From Proteobacteria bacterium UBA1844 (GTDB lineage: Bacteria; Pseudomonadota; Gammaproteobacteria; Steroidobacterales; Woeseiaceae): 64,000 nucleotides of DNA. Where the stretch lies: positions 12,244 to 76,243 of the forward strand of contig DDIS01000085.1 of the NCBI GenBank assembly GCA_002338615.1, read 5' to 3'. The notes under the pieces are model-generated. The model was not told the origin of the DNA and did no database searches. It saw only the letters and a program-made list of their open reading frames with translations. Every line of letters begins with the position of its first letter. The first letter of the stretch is position 1. This document shows, in pieces, positions 35,523-45,452 of this stretch. Position numbers and translations under genes: made by a program.

Positions 35523-37361
35523 ATGGTGAAGAGATCTGATAAAAGCCGTCGCGACTTCCTGCAATCGGCCGCTGGCCTGAGTGCGGTCACACTATTGAAC
35601 GCATTTGTTCCGGCGTGGGCGCGCGCGATGCAAGTGAAGCGAGACGACGCTGCGCTGCAGGAATCGGGTTCGATCGTATTTGATCTCGCCATTCGCCAGC
35701 ATCAGCTTGAGATCGCGGGTGGTATGGGCAATGTTGTATCGATCAATAACAGCGTTCCGGGGCCTTTACTTGAGTGGTACGAAGGTCGGGACGTCGTGCT
35801 GAACGTTGCGAACGAAATGAACGTCGATACATCAATACACTGGCACGGCATCCTGTTGCCGTTCGAGATGGACGGCGTACCCGGCGTGACATTTCGCGGC
35901 ATCCAACCCTCGACAACGTTTCGATATCAATTTCCGGTCAGGCAAAGTGGCACGTACTGGTATCACAGCCATTCGGGGTTGCAGGAGCAATCCGGCTGCT
36001 ACGGGCCGCTCGTTGTGCACCCGCGTGAACCGGACCCGACTACTTACGATCGAGATTACATTGTCATGCTGTCGGACTGGACATTCGAAGATCCGCACCG
36101 AGTCATGCGCAATCTCAAGAAAATGGGTGACTACTACAACTATCAGCAATTCTCGCTAGCTGATTTGTACGGTACGGGCGACATGAGCCGCCGTGAGGCG
36201 TGGAAGATGAAGCTTGCCTGGGACCAGATGCGAATGATGGCCACCGATATTCTCGATGTCACGGGTTCAACTTACACGTACCTCATGAACGGATTACACC
36301 CGGCTGGCAACTGGACAGGGCTCTTTGCACCTGGTGAGCGTATTCGATTGCGCTTCATCAATGGCTCTGCGATGTCTTATTTCAACGTTCGGATTCCCGG
36401 TTTGCCGATGACTGTTATCGCCGCGGATGGGCAAAACGTACACGCCGTGGAGACAGATGAATTCCAGTTTGGGGCTGCCGAAACCTACGACGTCATCGTA
36501 GAACCCAAAGAGGAAAGTACATACACGATTATGGCCGAGGCGATGGATCGAAGTGGCTTCGCCGCAGGTACATTAACAATGCATCCGGGAAGTCGCGCTG
36601 CTATTCCGCCGCTTCGCAAACGGCCGTTGCTGACGATGGTGGATATGGGCATGGATATGTCCGGTACAGACATGGATGGCACGGCAGCGCCGACTTTGGA
36701 CGATACTCAGTCATCTGCAATGGGCGAGGTGCCGATGGACCATTCCCGGATGACTCACGCGGAAATGGGCCACAAGTTGCCTGTAAAGAATGACCATGCG
36801 GGTCACGACATGGGCGATATGAGCACGGCGGGACCGATTATTGCGCGCCACGGCCCGGACCACCATGGGCCAGGTAATATTGGTGTCGCGGCAGTGGAGC
36901 GCAATCGCCTTGGTGAGCGGGGCCTCGGCCTCGAAAACCTTGACCATCGCGTATTGGTTTACACTGACTTAAAGCGCCTCGCGAACGACTTTGACGATCG
37001 TCCACCGGCACGTGAGATTGAGTTGCACCTGACCGGTCACATGGAACGCTACATGTGGTCGTTCGATGGCAAGCAATTTCATGAAGTCGATGGTCCCATC
37101 GAGTTCAGCTTCGGCGAACGCCTGCGTCTGACCATGGTGAACGATACGATGATGAATCACCCTATTCATCTGCACGGCATGTGGATGGAACTCGAAAATG
37201 GCCATGGCTCGCAGCTACCGCGCAAGCACACGATCAATATGATGCCGGCGGCACGCACTTCAGTATTGATCTCCGCCGACGCTCCGGGACGTTGGGCATT
37301 CCATTGTCATCTTCTTTATCACATGGATATGGGCATGTTCCGCGTTGTGCGCGTGAGCTGA
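35523..37361 (+). CDS. copA (periplasmic): CopA/PcoA-family multicopper oxidase
   Basis: 612 residues from ATG 35523, preceded by GGGGA; the in-frame TTG at 35502 is less likely. Canonical Tat signal SRRDFLQSAAGLSAV. All copper sites are seen: HWHG, WYHSHSG, HPIHLHG and HCHLLYHMDMGM. A Met/His-rich insert around residues 380-440 (MGMDMSGTDMDG, MDHSRMTHAEMGH) would bind extra copper. It oxidises Cu+ to the less toxic Cu2+ in the periplasm. It follows the P-type ATPase by 72 nt and precedes copB. Confidence 0.92.
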   Translation: MVKRSDKSRRDFLQSAAGLSAVTLLNAFVPAWARAMQVKRDDAALQESGSIVFDLAIRQHQLEIAGGMGNVVSINNSVPGPLLEWYEGRDVVLNVANEMNVDTSIHWHGILLPFEMDGVPGVTFRGIQPSTTFRYQFPVRQSGTYWYHSHSGLQEQSGCYGPLVVHPREPDPTTYDRDYIVMLSDWTFEDPHRVMRNLKKMGDYYNYQQFSLADLYGTGDMSRREAWKMKLAWDQMRMMATDILDVTGSTYTYLMNGLHPAGNWTGLFAPGERIRLRFINGSAMSYFNVRIPGLPMTVIAADGQNVHAVETDEFQFGAAETYDVIVEPKEESTYTIMAEAMDRSGFAAGTLTMHPGSRAAIPPLRKRPLLTMVDMGMDMSGTDMDGTAAPTLDDTQSSAMGEVPMDHSRMTHAEMGHKLPVKNDHAGHDMGDMSTAGPIIARHGPDHHGPGNIGVAAVERNRLGERGLGLENLDHRVLVYTDLKRLANDFDDRPPAREIELHLTGHMERYMWSFDGKQFHEVDGPIEFSFGERLRLTMVNDTMMNHPIHLHGMWMELENGHGSQLPRKHTINMMPAARTSVLISADAPGRWAFHCHLLYHMDMGMFRVVRVS

Positions 37362-37371
37362 GCAATTCAAT

Positions 37372-38112
37372 ATGAAATTGTATACAGCAACAATCGCACT
37401 CGTGGTCCTTTGGCCTGCCTCTGCCCACGCCTATGAGCCCGCCGGCACACCACCAGACTGGGATCCGCCCATGGACATGCAGCACGCGTACTGGAAAGTG
37501 CTGGCGGACCGATTTGAAGCCGGGATTGGCGATAATCTCGACGGCTATGTTTGGGACGTGCAGGGCTGGTACGGCGGCGATCACAACAGGGTCTGGATGA
37601 AAACGGAAGGCGAGGGCGAACTTGGAAGCTCACCCGAGCACGCTGAATTGCAGCTTCTTTTCAGCCGAATGTTCGCTCCATTCTGGGACTGGCAGATCGG
37701 TGTACGGCAGGATCTTGAACCAAACCCCGACCGGACTCACCTGGTACTCGGAATTCAGGGTGTTGTTCCCTACCAGCTCGAATGGGACAGCGCGCTTTTC
37801 GTCAGTGACGAAGGCGATGTCAGTGCCCGCATCGAAGTGGAATACGATTTGAACATTACCCAACGATGGGTTTTACAACCGCACTTTGAGATCAATGCGG
37901 CATTTTCGGACGACCGCGAGCTAGGTATTGGCACCGGCGTGAACAACACGGAACTGGGGCTAAGAGTGCGCTACCACGTTCAACGTGAAATCGCGCCCTA
38001 CCTGGGAGTATCGTGGCAACAGCTTTATGGCGGTACCAGGGACTTTGCGCAGGATGACGGGAAATCAACGTCGAACGCTTCGATCGTTGTTGGGGTTCGG
38101 TTCTGGTTCTAG
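37372..38112 (+). CDS. copB: CopB-family outer-membrane copper resistance protein
   Basis: 246 residues with signal peptide ending PASAHAYE. The body is the CopB beta-barrel (LFSRMFAPFWDWQIGVRQD, GVVPYQLEWDSALFVSDEGD, VRYHVQREIAPYLGVSW, ending in VGVRFWF, an outer-membrane C-terminal signature). The usual Met-rich N-terminal extension is almost absent (only DPPMDMQHAY). Starts 11 nt after the oxidase gene, closing the copper operon. Confidence 0.9.
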   Translation: MKLYTATIALVVLWPASAHAYEPAGTPPDWDPPMDMQHAYWKVLADRFEAGIGDNLDGYVWDVQGWYGGDHNRVWMKTEGEGELGSSPEHAELQLLFSRMFAPFWDWQIGVRQDLEPNPDRTHLVLGIQGVVPYQLEWDSALFVSDEGDVSARIEVEYDLNITQRWVLQPHFEINAAFSDDRELGIGTGVNNTELGLRVRYHVQREIAPYLGVSWQQLYGGTRDFAQDDGKSTSNASIVVGVRFWF

Positions 38113-38251
38113 TCAAAGCAGAAAGTGAGACAATAATATCTCGTTACCAAAGCCTTGCGCTGATGATCGTGACATCGACAGATAGCAACAATTTTCGGAG
38201 CGTTAGAGCCTACGGGCGAAAACACCCATTGTAAGTTGCCGCTCAGTAAGT

Positions 38252-39505
38252 CTAAAAGCGGTCGCATCGAAAAGGCTGAATGTTGATCGGCGGTCTCCTA
38301 TTCGCAACTAAACATTCAACGATATCGGCCGTTATCCCCGCCAACGTAAGGCCAAGATGCTGATGACCAAAGGCCAGTATCGCGTTCGGGTTTTTCGGGC
38401 TTGCCCCGATCACCGGCAGGTGATCAGGCATTGAAGGTCGAAAGCCCATCCAGCGCTTGAATTCCGGAAACTCGGCGTTCGGTAACAATGCACGTATGTG
38501 TGTTTCGAGTTTTCCGAAGCGCGAAGCCGCGGGGGGTAGATCAAGTCCGCCAAATTCAACGAAGCCTGTGATTCGCAAGCCGGATGACAACGGCGTCATA
38601 ATAGTCTTGCGCTCATAGCTTGCAATCGGCACATTAAAGCTACCCGACCAGCCAGGCGCAGACAGGTGGTAACCGCGCTCGGTATCCAGAGGCAGTCTGT
38701 GCCCAAGGTCCCTCGCCAGCGATTTGGACCATGCACCGGCCGCGAGAACAATCTTTTCACTCGTTATCGGTTTTGCTTCGACTTGCAATTCAAAGGACCC
38801 GTCGGATCGTGTCGCGATCTTTCGAACGCCACCTCTCAGATACTGGCCACCAGCCTCCTGAAAAGCTGCGAAGAAGCCTTGTGACAATTGATATGGCTCG
38901 AGAACATGGCCACTGCCCGGAAAATGTAGCGCACCCTGGAGATTCGTCGTCAAATCCGGTGCGAGCTCAGCGACCTCCGCTGCAGACAACCATGTCGTCG
39001 GCACATCGTATTCTGCAAGAGACTCTTGCTCGTTCAGCAGAGCCGCTTGCGATGCCCTGGTTTCCGCCAACACGATATGACCCCTGGTTTGCAGTTGCTG
39101 CTCGAGTCCCAGCGTGCGAAGCAGGTTGCGCAGCGATTCCAGGGCACCGGCCTGCAGTTCAGCCAGCGCCTCCGTACCGCGTTTAAATGCGCTTGGACGG
39201 CTTGCCAACGCAAAGCGTGTAAGCCAGGGGAGAATCTGCAATGCATAGCCGCCGCGCACCGATAAAGGGCTATCCGAATTCAGAAGGTAGCGTGGCGCAT
39301 GCGCGAGGGTAGCGGGTGAGGCGAGTGGGAAGATCAGCTCCGTTGCGATGTGGCCGGCATTGCCGTACGAACAGCCCAAACCCGGCTCCATAGGGTCAAT
39401 CAATACGACATTCGCACGCGCGTTCGCAAGCCGACATGCGGCAGCCAGGCCCACCACACCTGCGCCAATTACCGCAACACGATAATCGGATGACGAAGTC
39501 GCCAC
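38252..39505 (-). CDS. FAD-dependent D-amino-acid oxidoreductase, probable cis-4-hydroxy-D-proline dehydrogenase
   Basis: 417 residues of the DadA family. The N-terminal dinucleotide-binding motif is VIGAGVVGLAAACRLA, and the C-terminal FAD segment appears as GFRPSMPDHLPVIGASP and FGHQHLGLT. Downstream of the hydroxyproline epimerase by 8 nt on the same strand, so it very probably oxidises cis-4-hydroxy-D-proline to the pyrroline carboxylate (the HypO step). DadA-type D-alanine dehydrogenase is the alternative; the context favours hydroxyproline. Respiratory-chain linked, cytoplasmic face of the membrane. Confidence 0.82.
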   Translation of the reverse strand: MATSSSDYRVAVIGAGVVGLAAACRLANARANVVLIDPMEPGLGCSYGNAGHIATELIFPLASPATLAHAPRYLLNSDSPLSVRGGYALQILPWLTRFALASRPSAFKRGTEALAELQAGALESLRNLLRTLGLEQQLQTRGHIVLAETRASQAALLNEQESLAEYDVPTTWLSAAEVAELAPDLTTNLQGALHFPGSGHVLEPYQLSQGFFAAFQEAGGQYLRGGVRKIATRSDGSFELQVEAKPITSEKIVLAAGAWSKSLARDLGHRLPLDTERGYHLSAPGWSGSFNVPIASYERKTIMTPLSSGLRITGFVEFGGLDLPPAASRFGKLETHIRALLPNAEFPEFKRWMGFRPSMPDHLPVIGASPKNPNAILAFGHQHLGLTLAGITADIVECLVANRRPPINIQPFRCDRF

Positions 39506-39513
39506 AGCAATGA

Positions 39514-40509
39514 TCAGGAAGCCACGATGCCGAGTCGAAACGGGTCATTACGATCGAACAGCAGTGTCGATTGACCCGTAATGTACGCAGAGCCTCTGAT
39601 CGTCGGGAATATTTTGTTGTCACGGCAATGTGCCGTCGCTTCGAACACGCTGCCGGTAATACCCTGTTGGCGCCAGCGCGCGCCTGCCTGCAATTGACCG
39701 TCTTCAACAAGGCACGCAACCTTTGCGCTAGTGCCCGTGCCGCAGGGTGAGCGATCGTAGGCTTTGCCCGGACACATTACAAAATTGCGGCTATCGGCCA
39801 CGCTTGGGTCAGCAGGCGGTCCAAACAACTCGATATGATCGATTATTTCGCCGTTGGCTCCCCGGATTCCCTGCTCACCAAGCGCCTCACGTATGGCCCA
39901 GGTGAAAATGCTGAGTTGATCAACGTTTTCGTAGTCGAGTACTTGTCCGTGGTCACCGACAAGAAAGAACCAGTTACCGCCCCATGCGATATCGCCAGTT
40001 ATGGGACCGATATTGGGAACATTCACAGTCAGGTTTTTCCGGTGTCGATAACTCGCGACGTTGTCCACGCTGACTCGATTCCTGTCGTGCACGCTTAGCT
40101 TTACCACGCCCACCGGCGTTTCCAGGTAGCTTGCGCCAACTGAAAGCCGACCCAGGTGGGCCAGCGTGACTGCAACTCCGATGGAGCCATGACCACACAT
40201 ACCTAGATAGCCAACATTGTTGAAGAAAATGACCCCCGCGGCACAGGACGTGTTAGCCGGTTTACAAAGGAGTGCGCCGACCAGCACGTCGCTACCGCGT
40301 GGTTCATTGACGACCGACGCGCGAAAATCGTCGTGTTCCTGCCGAAACTTTGCAAGTTGTTGCGCCACCGTGCCTTGCCCAAGATCGGGGCCGCCGGCAA
40401 CAACTACCCGGGTAGGTTCACCGCCGGTGTGAGAGTCAATGACTTCAACACGATCGAGCAGTGATAGCGACTCCGGAGTATGTTCGAGCTCGAAACTGTC
40501 AGCGCCCAT
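39514..40509 (-). CDS. hypE: 4-hydroxyproline 2-epimerase
   Basis: 331 residues of the proline racemase family. Both catalytic Cys are present: Cys105 in MCGHG and Cys256 in DRSPCGTGT, which marks the true epimerase/racemase rather than the dehydratase branch, where one Cys is changed. Together with the adjacent D-amino-acid dehydrogenase it forms the first two steps of trans-4-hydroxy-L-proline breakdown. HypD- or HypS-type later enzymes are not in this window. The symbol follows family usage; plain proline racemase activity is less likely given the partner gene. Confidence 0.87.
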   Translation of the reverse strand: MGADSFELEHTPESLSLLDRVEVIDSHTGGEPTRVVVAGGPDLGQGTVAQQLAKFRQEHDDFRASVVNEPRGSDVLVGALLCKPANTSCAAGVIFFNNVGYLGMCGHGSIGVAVTLAHLGRLSVGASYLETPVGVVKLSVHDRNRVSVDNVASYRHRKNLTVNVPNIGPITGDIAWGGNWFFLVGDHGQVLDYENVDQLSIFTWAIREALGEQGIRGANGEIIDHIELFGPPADPSVADSRNFVMCPGKAYDRSPCGTGTSAKVACLVEDGQLQAGARWRQQGITGSVFEATAHCRDNKIFPTIRGSAYITGQSTLLFDRNDPFRLGIVAS

Positions 40510-40782
40510 GATGACCCTCGTGAAATGACGGTATTGAAGCTCTCCCCAGTATCACGAATATTCGGCAACCGGTTTGCCGACTGTTGCAAAGTCCGGCGTG
40601 ATACGAAAACCTGGTTTCGTTGCCGGTCAATCACCCAGCCGGCGGCGGCAATTGGCTATCTGAAGGATTCCCGGCTCATGATATGACTGGTGCTGGCGAC
40701 CTTGCCAATGTTACTGATGTTCAAGCCGGGAAGGTAGGGCGAATCGTCGCCTCGGAGTGTTGCTGCAAAAAAGTCGCCGGTT

Positions 40783-41898
40783 CTACTCGGAATCGGTATC
40801 GACCGCTTTGAGCAAATCGCTCCAACGCCGCGTGAGCAGGTTTTTCTTGAAGTCAGCAATCTGGTACTGCCAGCCGCTGAGCCGCGCATTGATCTCGTCA
40901 ACGGTTTCGTGCTGTATTGATGTTTTCTCGTTGGCCTCTGTGGTGGAAGCTTGATCGGTACCTTCTGCGTCACCGCTTGCTGCGTCCGCGGTGTCATCCG
41001 CTAATTCCGCGGGTACGGTACCTGGCGCTTGCCGTGCCTGAAATCCGATCCACGTCTCATCGCCGTCATTGCTGAGCGTAGTGGTAACTATTTGGCCGTC
41101 CCAGGTTTCAAAAACAGTCGTCGACTCAACGTCCGTCGTCTCGGCGTCCCCTGGAGCCGCTTTGCGTACATCGTCAAGCGTCAGGCCTTTGAGCGCGCCT
41201 GCGATACCATTCGCAACTGTCGGGTAGCTGAGCTCACGGCCTTCAGGAATTGCCAGTACGCTGAATTCTGTATCGTCTTCGGCGTTCTTCTCAATCTCAA
41301 TCGTCTCGCCGTCGCTATTGTGGATCGTAACTCTGCGCACCCTGTCTGGTTCAATATCAATAATTGTCGGCTGCAACCAGTCTCCAACCGACTCCGGAAC
41401 AAGAAAATTCTGATCGACCATGTAACTGGTTTCGGCATCCGCAAGCCGCACATAGCGAAAAGTGCCCTGCGCGCTTGTGCCGATGATAATGCTGTAATTA
41501 AAACCGTCGCCATCGATTACCAGCTTGCTGCCGCTGCCGCCTTTCTCGGGGTCGTCCACGCCAAGTCTGCTGTAGTAATCCGGATTCGACGTCTTTTCCT
41601 CAACAACCTGCGCTTTGGAGAGAGCTATGAACAGGTTGCGCAATTTCCCGATATCGGCAGGGTAGTCATCGCGGTTGCTGACCAGCCAGCGCACTCCGTC
41701 GCGCCTGATTTCCACCGGCTGCATATTATTGCGGATAATGCGAATGCTTTCGGCGTCATCCGCCTGGTTCGCAAAATCGCTCAGGAAAATCTCGCCTGTC
41801 GGCGACGTACCTGGCTCATCCTTCGTTTGCAGCAGCAAGACGACGACGACCAGCAGCACAACGACGGCGGTCAGGAGCCCAATACTCTTCGGGTTCAC
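40783..41898 (-). CDS. DUF4340 domain protein, last gene of a Gld-type ABC operon
   Basis: 371 residues from GTG 41898, chosen because GTGA overlaps the stop of the preceding gene and AAAGGA lies 7 nt before it; this gives the compact N-terminus NPKSIGLLTAVVVLLVVVVL, one membrane anchor. The remainder is the extracytoplasmic DUF4340 repeat region (IRIIRNNMQPVEIRRDG, WLVSNRDDYPADIGKLR). An acidic, low-complexity stretch is seen near residues 320-345. DUF4340 proteins accompany GldG-like ABC systems; their role is unknown. Confidence 0.83.
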   Translation of the reverse strand: MNPKSIGLLTAVVVLLVVVVLLLQTKDEPGTSPTGEIFLSDFANQADDAESIRIIRNNMQPVEIRRDGVRWLVSNRDDYPADIGKLRNLFIALSKAQVVEEKTSNPDYYSRLGVDDPEKGGSGSKLVIDGDGFNYSIIIGTSAQGTFRYVRLADAETSYMVDQNFLVPESVGDWLQPTIIDIEPDRVRRVTIHNSDGETIEIEKNAEDDTEFSVLAIPEGRELSYPTVANGIAGALKGLTLDDVRKAAPGDAETTDVESTTVFETWDGQIVTTTLSNDGDETWIGFQARQAPGTVPAELADDTADAASGDAEGTDQASTTEANEKTSIQHETVDEINARLSGWQYQIADFKKNLLTRRWSDLLKAVDTDSE

Positions 41899-43814
41899 GC
41901 GTGCATCCTTTGCCGGCGCCGCCAAAGCGCAAACAGAATGATAAGCGTCAGCAGGAACGGAACCAGGGCAATATTGATAATTTTCAGACGCGTGCCGAGG
42001 TCTTCGATGTCCTGGTCGAGTCCTCGTTGCACCGCCCGAAGTTCCTTGCGAATCGACGCGCGCTGATCGATAAAGCGATCAATTTCGGACTGTTGCTCGG
42101 CTGTCATCAGCAAACTTCCGGTGCCGCTGTCGTCGCGCGCCGATTGCAGTTCGGAAAGACGCGCCTCGGTATCGGCGAGTTCCTGCTGCAGGCGTTCTTC
42201 CGTTTCCCTGAAACGTGCTTCAGCACCCGCCCGAAGTTTTTCCACCCGTGTGAAAGGTCGGGTTGAGTTACCGCGGCTTCTGACGGAAATCAGGTCCGTA
42301 CTGCCTGCAAGGTTTTCGAGCGCATTCACGACGAATGCGCCATTGCTCGCAAACGCGGTGGCGATTTGCTGGCCGAAAAAATTCTGTATCTGTACCCACA
42401 TTGAATCGGACAGCATGTCAACATCGGCAACGACGATCAGGTTCGCTGGCCCCGTGGTTTCAGCCAGGTGGTGCGATGGATCCGCATTGTTTGCGTCATC
42501 AACCCCATCATCTTTGTCCTCATTCACGACTTTTGCCGGCGGTCCATCCGGAAACGCGCTTTTCAACGGTCCACTGATACGTGCTGCCAGGGTAAAGGCC
42601 TCGCCGGCCGGGACGAAGCCGTCCAGCAGAGACGCCGGATCAGACATGAACGAAAAGCGCGCAGGCGGAAGCATGCTCGATGACGTGCTGGAAGACAGCA
42701 GTGGCTCAAGGTTTAACGCACTGTCTTCGGCAAGCGCAATGTGTCCTGCCATGGCAAGGTTGACCACATCGAGGTCTGCAGTCGTGATGTCATCGTTGTC
42801 CAAGTAGTCGGCGGTAATGCCAAGGTAGCCGTAGTGGCGAGTCGGACGACCGCCTCTCCCGGTGCTGATCGCCAGGGCAAGTTCGGCATCCGCGATCACT
42901 TCCTGGGTTGAATACTGGATACCCCAGGCCTTGAATAGCGCGGGCATATCCGAGGCTTGCGGCATGGGAGGCATCCCTTGCGGCATGCCTTCCTGCGAGG
43001 CGGCATCGATAGCCGCGAGTGGGTCGACGAATATCAGCGCTTTGCCGCCGCGCATGATGAACTGGTCGATCGCATATTGTGTTTCACCGGAGAGATGTTT
43101 CGGCTGCACGATCCACAACAATCCAACGTCTTCCGGAACGGTTGAGAACGAGGTGCCAAGATCGCGAATCTCGAAGAGCTGCTGCGCCTGCTGGTAAACC
43201 GTCCATGCGCTCTGCATTTGTTGTGTCTGGGGGTCGAACCGGCTGCTCATATTGACGCCGGCGACCAGGCCGATGACATTGCGCTCCGGATTGGCAAGCG
43301 TGCTGACAAGCCGCGCAATGTCATATTCGAGAAACGCTTCCTTGTCCGGTTGAAAAAAGGCAATTGTTTCTTCATCGCCCACGCTGTTGGTCCCGGCGAG
43401 ACCCATGTAGACAGGATCCGGAGTAATGCCGAGCTGCACGCCCTGTAATCCGGCTTGTGCGGCACGATCTTCGTCCTCGGAGAACGGCAGTGGATCAATG
43501 ACGCTCAGATTCAACTTGCCGTCGCTTTCACGGGCAAACTCCTCAAGCATCTCGTGTACCCGGTTGGCGTAGCTGCGCAACGTTGGGGAGCCTTCAGTGG
43601 CCTGGTCCGAAAAGTAGTAGTAGAGGTTGATCGGCTCGTCGATGTTTTTCAGTATATGCCGCGTTCCATCCGACAACGTGTACAGCTTGTCTTCGGTTAA
43701 ATCGAAACGCACGCCACTGAACAAGGCGTTGGACACGATGACGGCGGCGATGAAACCGATGGCAAGTAGCAACAGGCTGGAGGTGCCGAGGCGCTTTTGA
43801 GTGCGAGTGCTCAT
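41895..43814 (-). CDS. GldG-like ABC transporter auxiliary/substrate-binding protein
   Basis: 639 residues from ATG 43814, preceded by GGCGGA; an upstream ATG at 43835 would overlap the permease gene. One N-terminal membrane segment (LGTSSLLLLAIGFIAAVIV), a large extracytoplasmic GldG-type domain (TLSDGTRHILKNIDEPINLYYYFS, QPDKEAFLEYDIARLV), a coiled-coil near 540-610 (RFRETEERLQQELADTEARL) and a second membrane segment at the end (ALVPFLLTLIILFALWRRRQ). Found with a GldA/GldF-like pair. In Bacteroidetes these serve gliding; in proteobacteria the role is unknown. Confidence 0.87.
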   Translation of the reverse strand: MSTRTQKRLGTSSLLLLAIGFIAAVIVSNALFSGVRFDLTEDKLYTLSDGTRHILKNIDEPINLYYYFSDQATEGSPTLRSYANRVHEMLEEFARESDGKLNLSVIDPLPFSEDEDRAAQAGLQGVQLGITPDPVYMGLAGTNSVGDEETIAFFQPDKEAFLEYDIARLVSTLANPERNVIGLVAGVNMSSRFDPQTQQMQSAWTVYQQAQQLFEIRDLGTSFSTVPEDVGLLWIVQPKHLSGETQYAIDQFIMRGGKALIFVDPLAAIDAASQEGMPQGMPPMPQASDMPALFKAWGIQYSTQEVIADAELALAISTGRGGRPTRHYGYLGITADYLDNDDITTADLDVVNLAMAGHIALAEDSALNLEPLLSSSTSSSMLPPARFSFMSDPASLLDGFVPAGEAFTLAARISGPLKSAFPDGPPAKVVNEDKDDGVDDANNADPSHHLAETTGPANLIVVADVDMLSDSMWVQIQNFFGQQIATAFASNGAFVVNALENLAGSTDLISVRSRGNSTRPFTRVEKLRAGAEARFRETEERLQQELADTEARLSELQSARDDSGTGSLLMTAEQQSEIDRFIDQRASIRKELRAVQRGLDQDIEDLGTRLKIINIALVPFLLTLIILFALWRRRQRMHA

Positions 43815-43816
43815 TG

Positions 43817-44551
43817 TCAGTCCGCCTGTTTCCAACGCAGCACGATGGTATTGGCATACAGAAATGTGCCAATGACAAGCGCGAAGTAAATGAGATCGCG
43901 TAAATCAATTACGCCTTTGGAAATACCGCTGAAATGGGTCAGGAAGCTCAGAGAGGCGATGCCATCAACGACGACTTGCGGTGCCCAGCCGGAAAATATA
44001 TCCAGCACCAGCGGGAAGCCGGCCAGCAGAAAACCAAAACAAACGACAATGCTGATGACAAACGCGATCACCTGGTTGCGGGTGAACACGGAAACGAACG
44101 ATCCTATCGCGAGGAAGCCACCGGCCATCAGGAAGCTACCGATGTATGCCGCAATGATCGCGCCATTGTCCGGGTTGCCCAGGTAGTTGACGGTGATCCA
44201 GATAGGAAATGTGAGGAGCAGGGCAATACCAGCGAATGCCCACGCAGCGAGAAACTTGCCGAGCACGGCCTGCACAGGCGTAACCGGCAAGGTCATCAGC
44301 AGTTCAATAGTCCCGGTCTTTCGTTCCTCGGCCCATAAACGCATGGCGATAGCCGGCATCAGGAACAGGTACAGCCACGGGTGATAGTTGAAAAATGCGC
44401 GCAGGTCGGCCTGGCCACGTTCATAGAACCCGCCGAGGTAAAAAGTGAACGCACCCATCAGCATCAGAAAGATGACGATAAATACGTACGCGACCGGCGT
44501 TGCGAAATAGCTTTGCAATTCGCGCCGGAATATTGCCCGCGTCACGCTCAT
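43817..44551 (-). CDS. ABC transporter permease, GldF-like
   Basis: 244 residues with six membrane segments (AYVFIVIFLMLMGAFTFYL, WLYLFLMPAIAMRLW and onwards) and the ABC-2 family signature AEERKTGTIELLMTLPVT. Four-base overlap (ATGA) with the ATPase gene and a 2-nt gap to the GldG-like gene, so the set is one operon. Likely exports or handles an unknown cell-envelope substrate. Confidence 0.88.
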   Translation of the reverse strand: MSVTRAIFRRELQSYFATPVAYVFIVIFLMLMGAFTFYLGGFYERGQADLRAFFNYHPWLYLFLMPAIAMRLWAEERKTGTIELLMTLPVTPVQAVLGKFLAAWAFAGIALLLTFPIWITVNYLGNPDNGAIIAAYIGSFLMAGGFLAIGSFVSVFTRNQVIAFVISIVVCFGFLLAGFPLVLDIFSGWAPQVVVDGIASLSFLTHFSGISKGVIDLRDLIYFALVIGTFLYANTIVLRWKQAD

Positions 44552-45294
44552 ACAGCAGCCTCGGACGTTTCTACATTGCTGGCTTGCGTAAGGTTCCGGA
44601 AAACACTCTCGAGATCCGCATTACCCTGTTCGGCAAGGGCTGCGGGCGTGTCGTCCACCAACAGGCGGCCGTTCGCCACTATGATTGCGCGCGTACAGAC
44701 CGCGTCAACCTCTTCCAGGATGTGTGTGGAAATTACAATCAGCTTTTCCGCGGACATCGAGCGAATGAGTTGCCGGACCTCGTGTTTCTGGTTGGGGTCA
44801 AGGCCGTCGGTTGGCTCATCGAGAATCAGTATTTCAGGATCGTGAACAATGGCCTGTGCAAGGCCGACCCGACGCTTGAATCCTTTTGAAAGTGTATCAA
44901 TGCTCTGATCGAGGACCGGACCAAGGTGCAGTAATTCAATGACTTCCTGCATGCGGTTTCGCCGCCTGGTGCCGTCCAGCCCGCGAATATTCGCAATGAA
45001 GTCGAGAAACGTGCGTACTGTCATTTCTGCGTACAGCGGCGCGCCTTCCGGCAGGTAACCGATGCAGCGCTGCGCGGCCAGCGTGTCGCTCTGGATATCG
45101 TGACCCCGAATCGAGGCCGTACCTGCGCTTGGCGCGACAAAGCCTGTAAGCATTTTCATAGTCGTGGATTTGCCGGCCCCGTTCGGGCCAAGAAAACCCA
45201 GGACCTCGCCAGCTTCGCATGCAAAGCTGAGCTTATCGACAACTGTATGCCTACCGTAGCGCTTTGTAAGCCCGTCGATCTGTACCATTGGCAT
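44548..45294 (-). CDS. ABC transporter ATP-binding protein, GldA-like
   Basis: 248-residue ATPase. Walker A GPNGAGKST, a Q-loop region, the signature LSKGFKRRVGLAQA (a variant of LSGGQ), Walker B ILILDEPTDGLDP and the H-loop STHILEEV are all visible. First gene of the four-gene ABC operon, divergent from the YceI gene. No clear ribosome site precedes either possible ATG (45294 or 45288). Confidence 0.9.
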   Translation of the reverse strand: MPMVQIDGLTKRYGRHTVVDKLSFACEAGEVLGFLGPNGAGKSTTMKMLTGFVAPSAGTASIRGHDIQSDTLAAQRCIGYLPEGAPLYAEMTVRTFLDFIANIRGLDGTRRRNRMQEVIELLHLGPVLDQSIDTLSKGFKRRVGLAQAIVHDPEILILDEPTDGLDPNQKHEVRQLIRSMSAEKLIVISTHILEEVDAVCTRAIIVANGRLLVDDTPAALAEQGNADLESVFRNLTQASNVETSEAAV

Positions 45295-45452
45295 GGTGGA
45301 TTGTGTCTTATACGCTTGCGAGGGGTGGGCTTTTTTACCAAAGTCTGTCGCAGGTTACAAGGCTTCGTGATATCCACATGACTTGCGAGTGAACTCGTAT
45401 TGGACAACTATGACGGTTGCAGTGAGTGCGATTTGTCTCGTGCCGGTACGCA

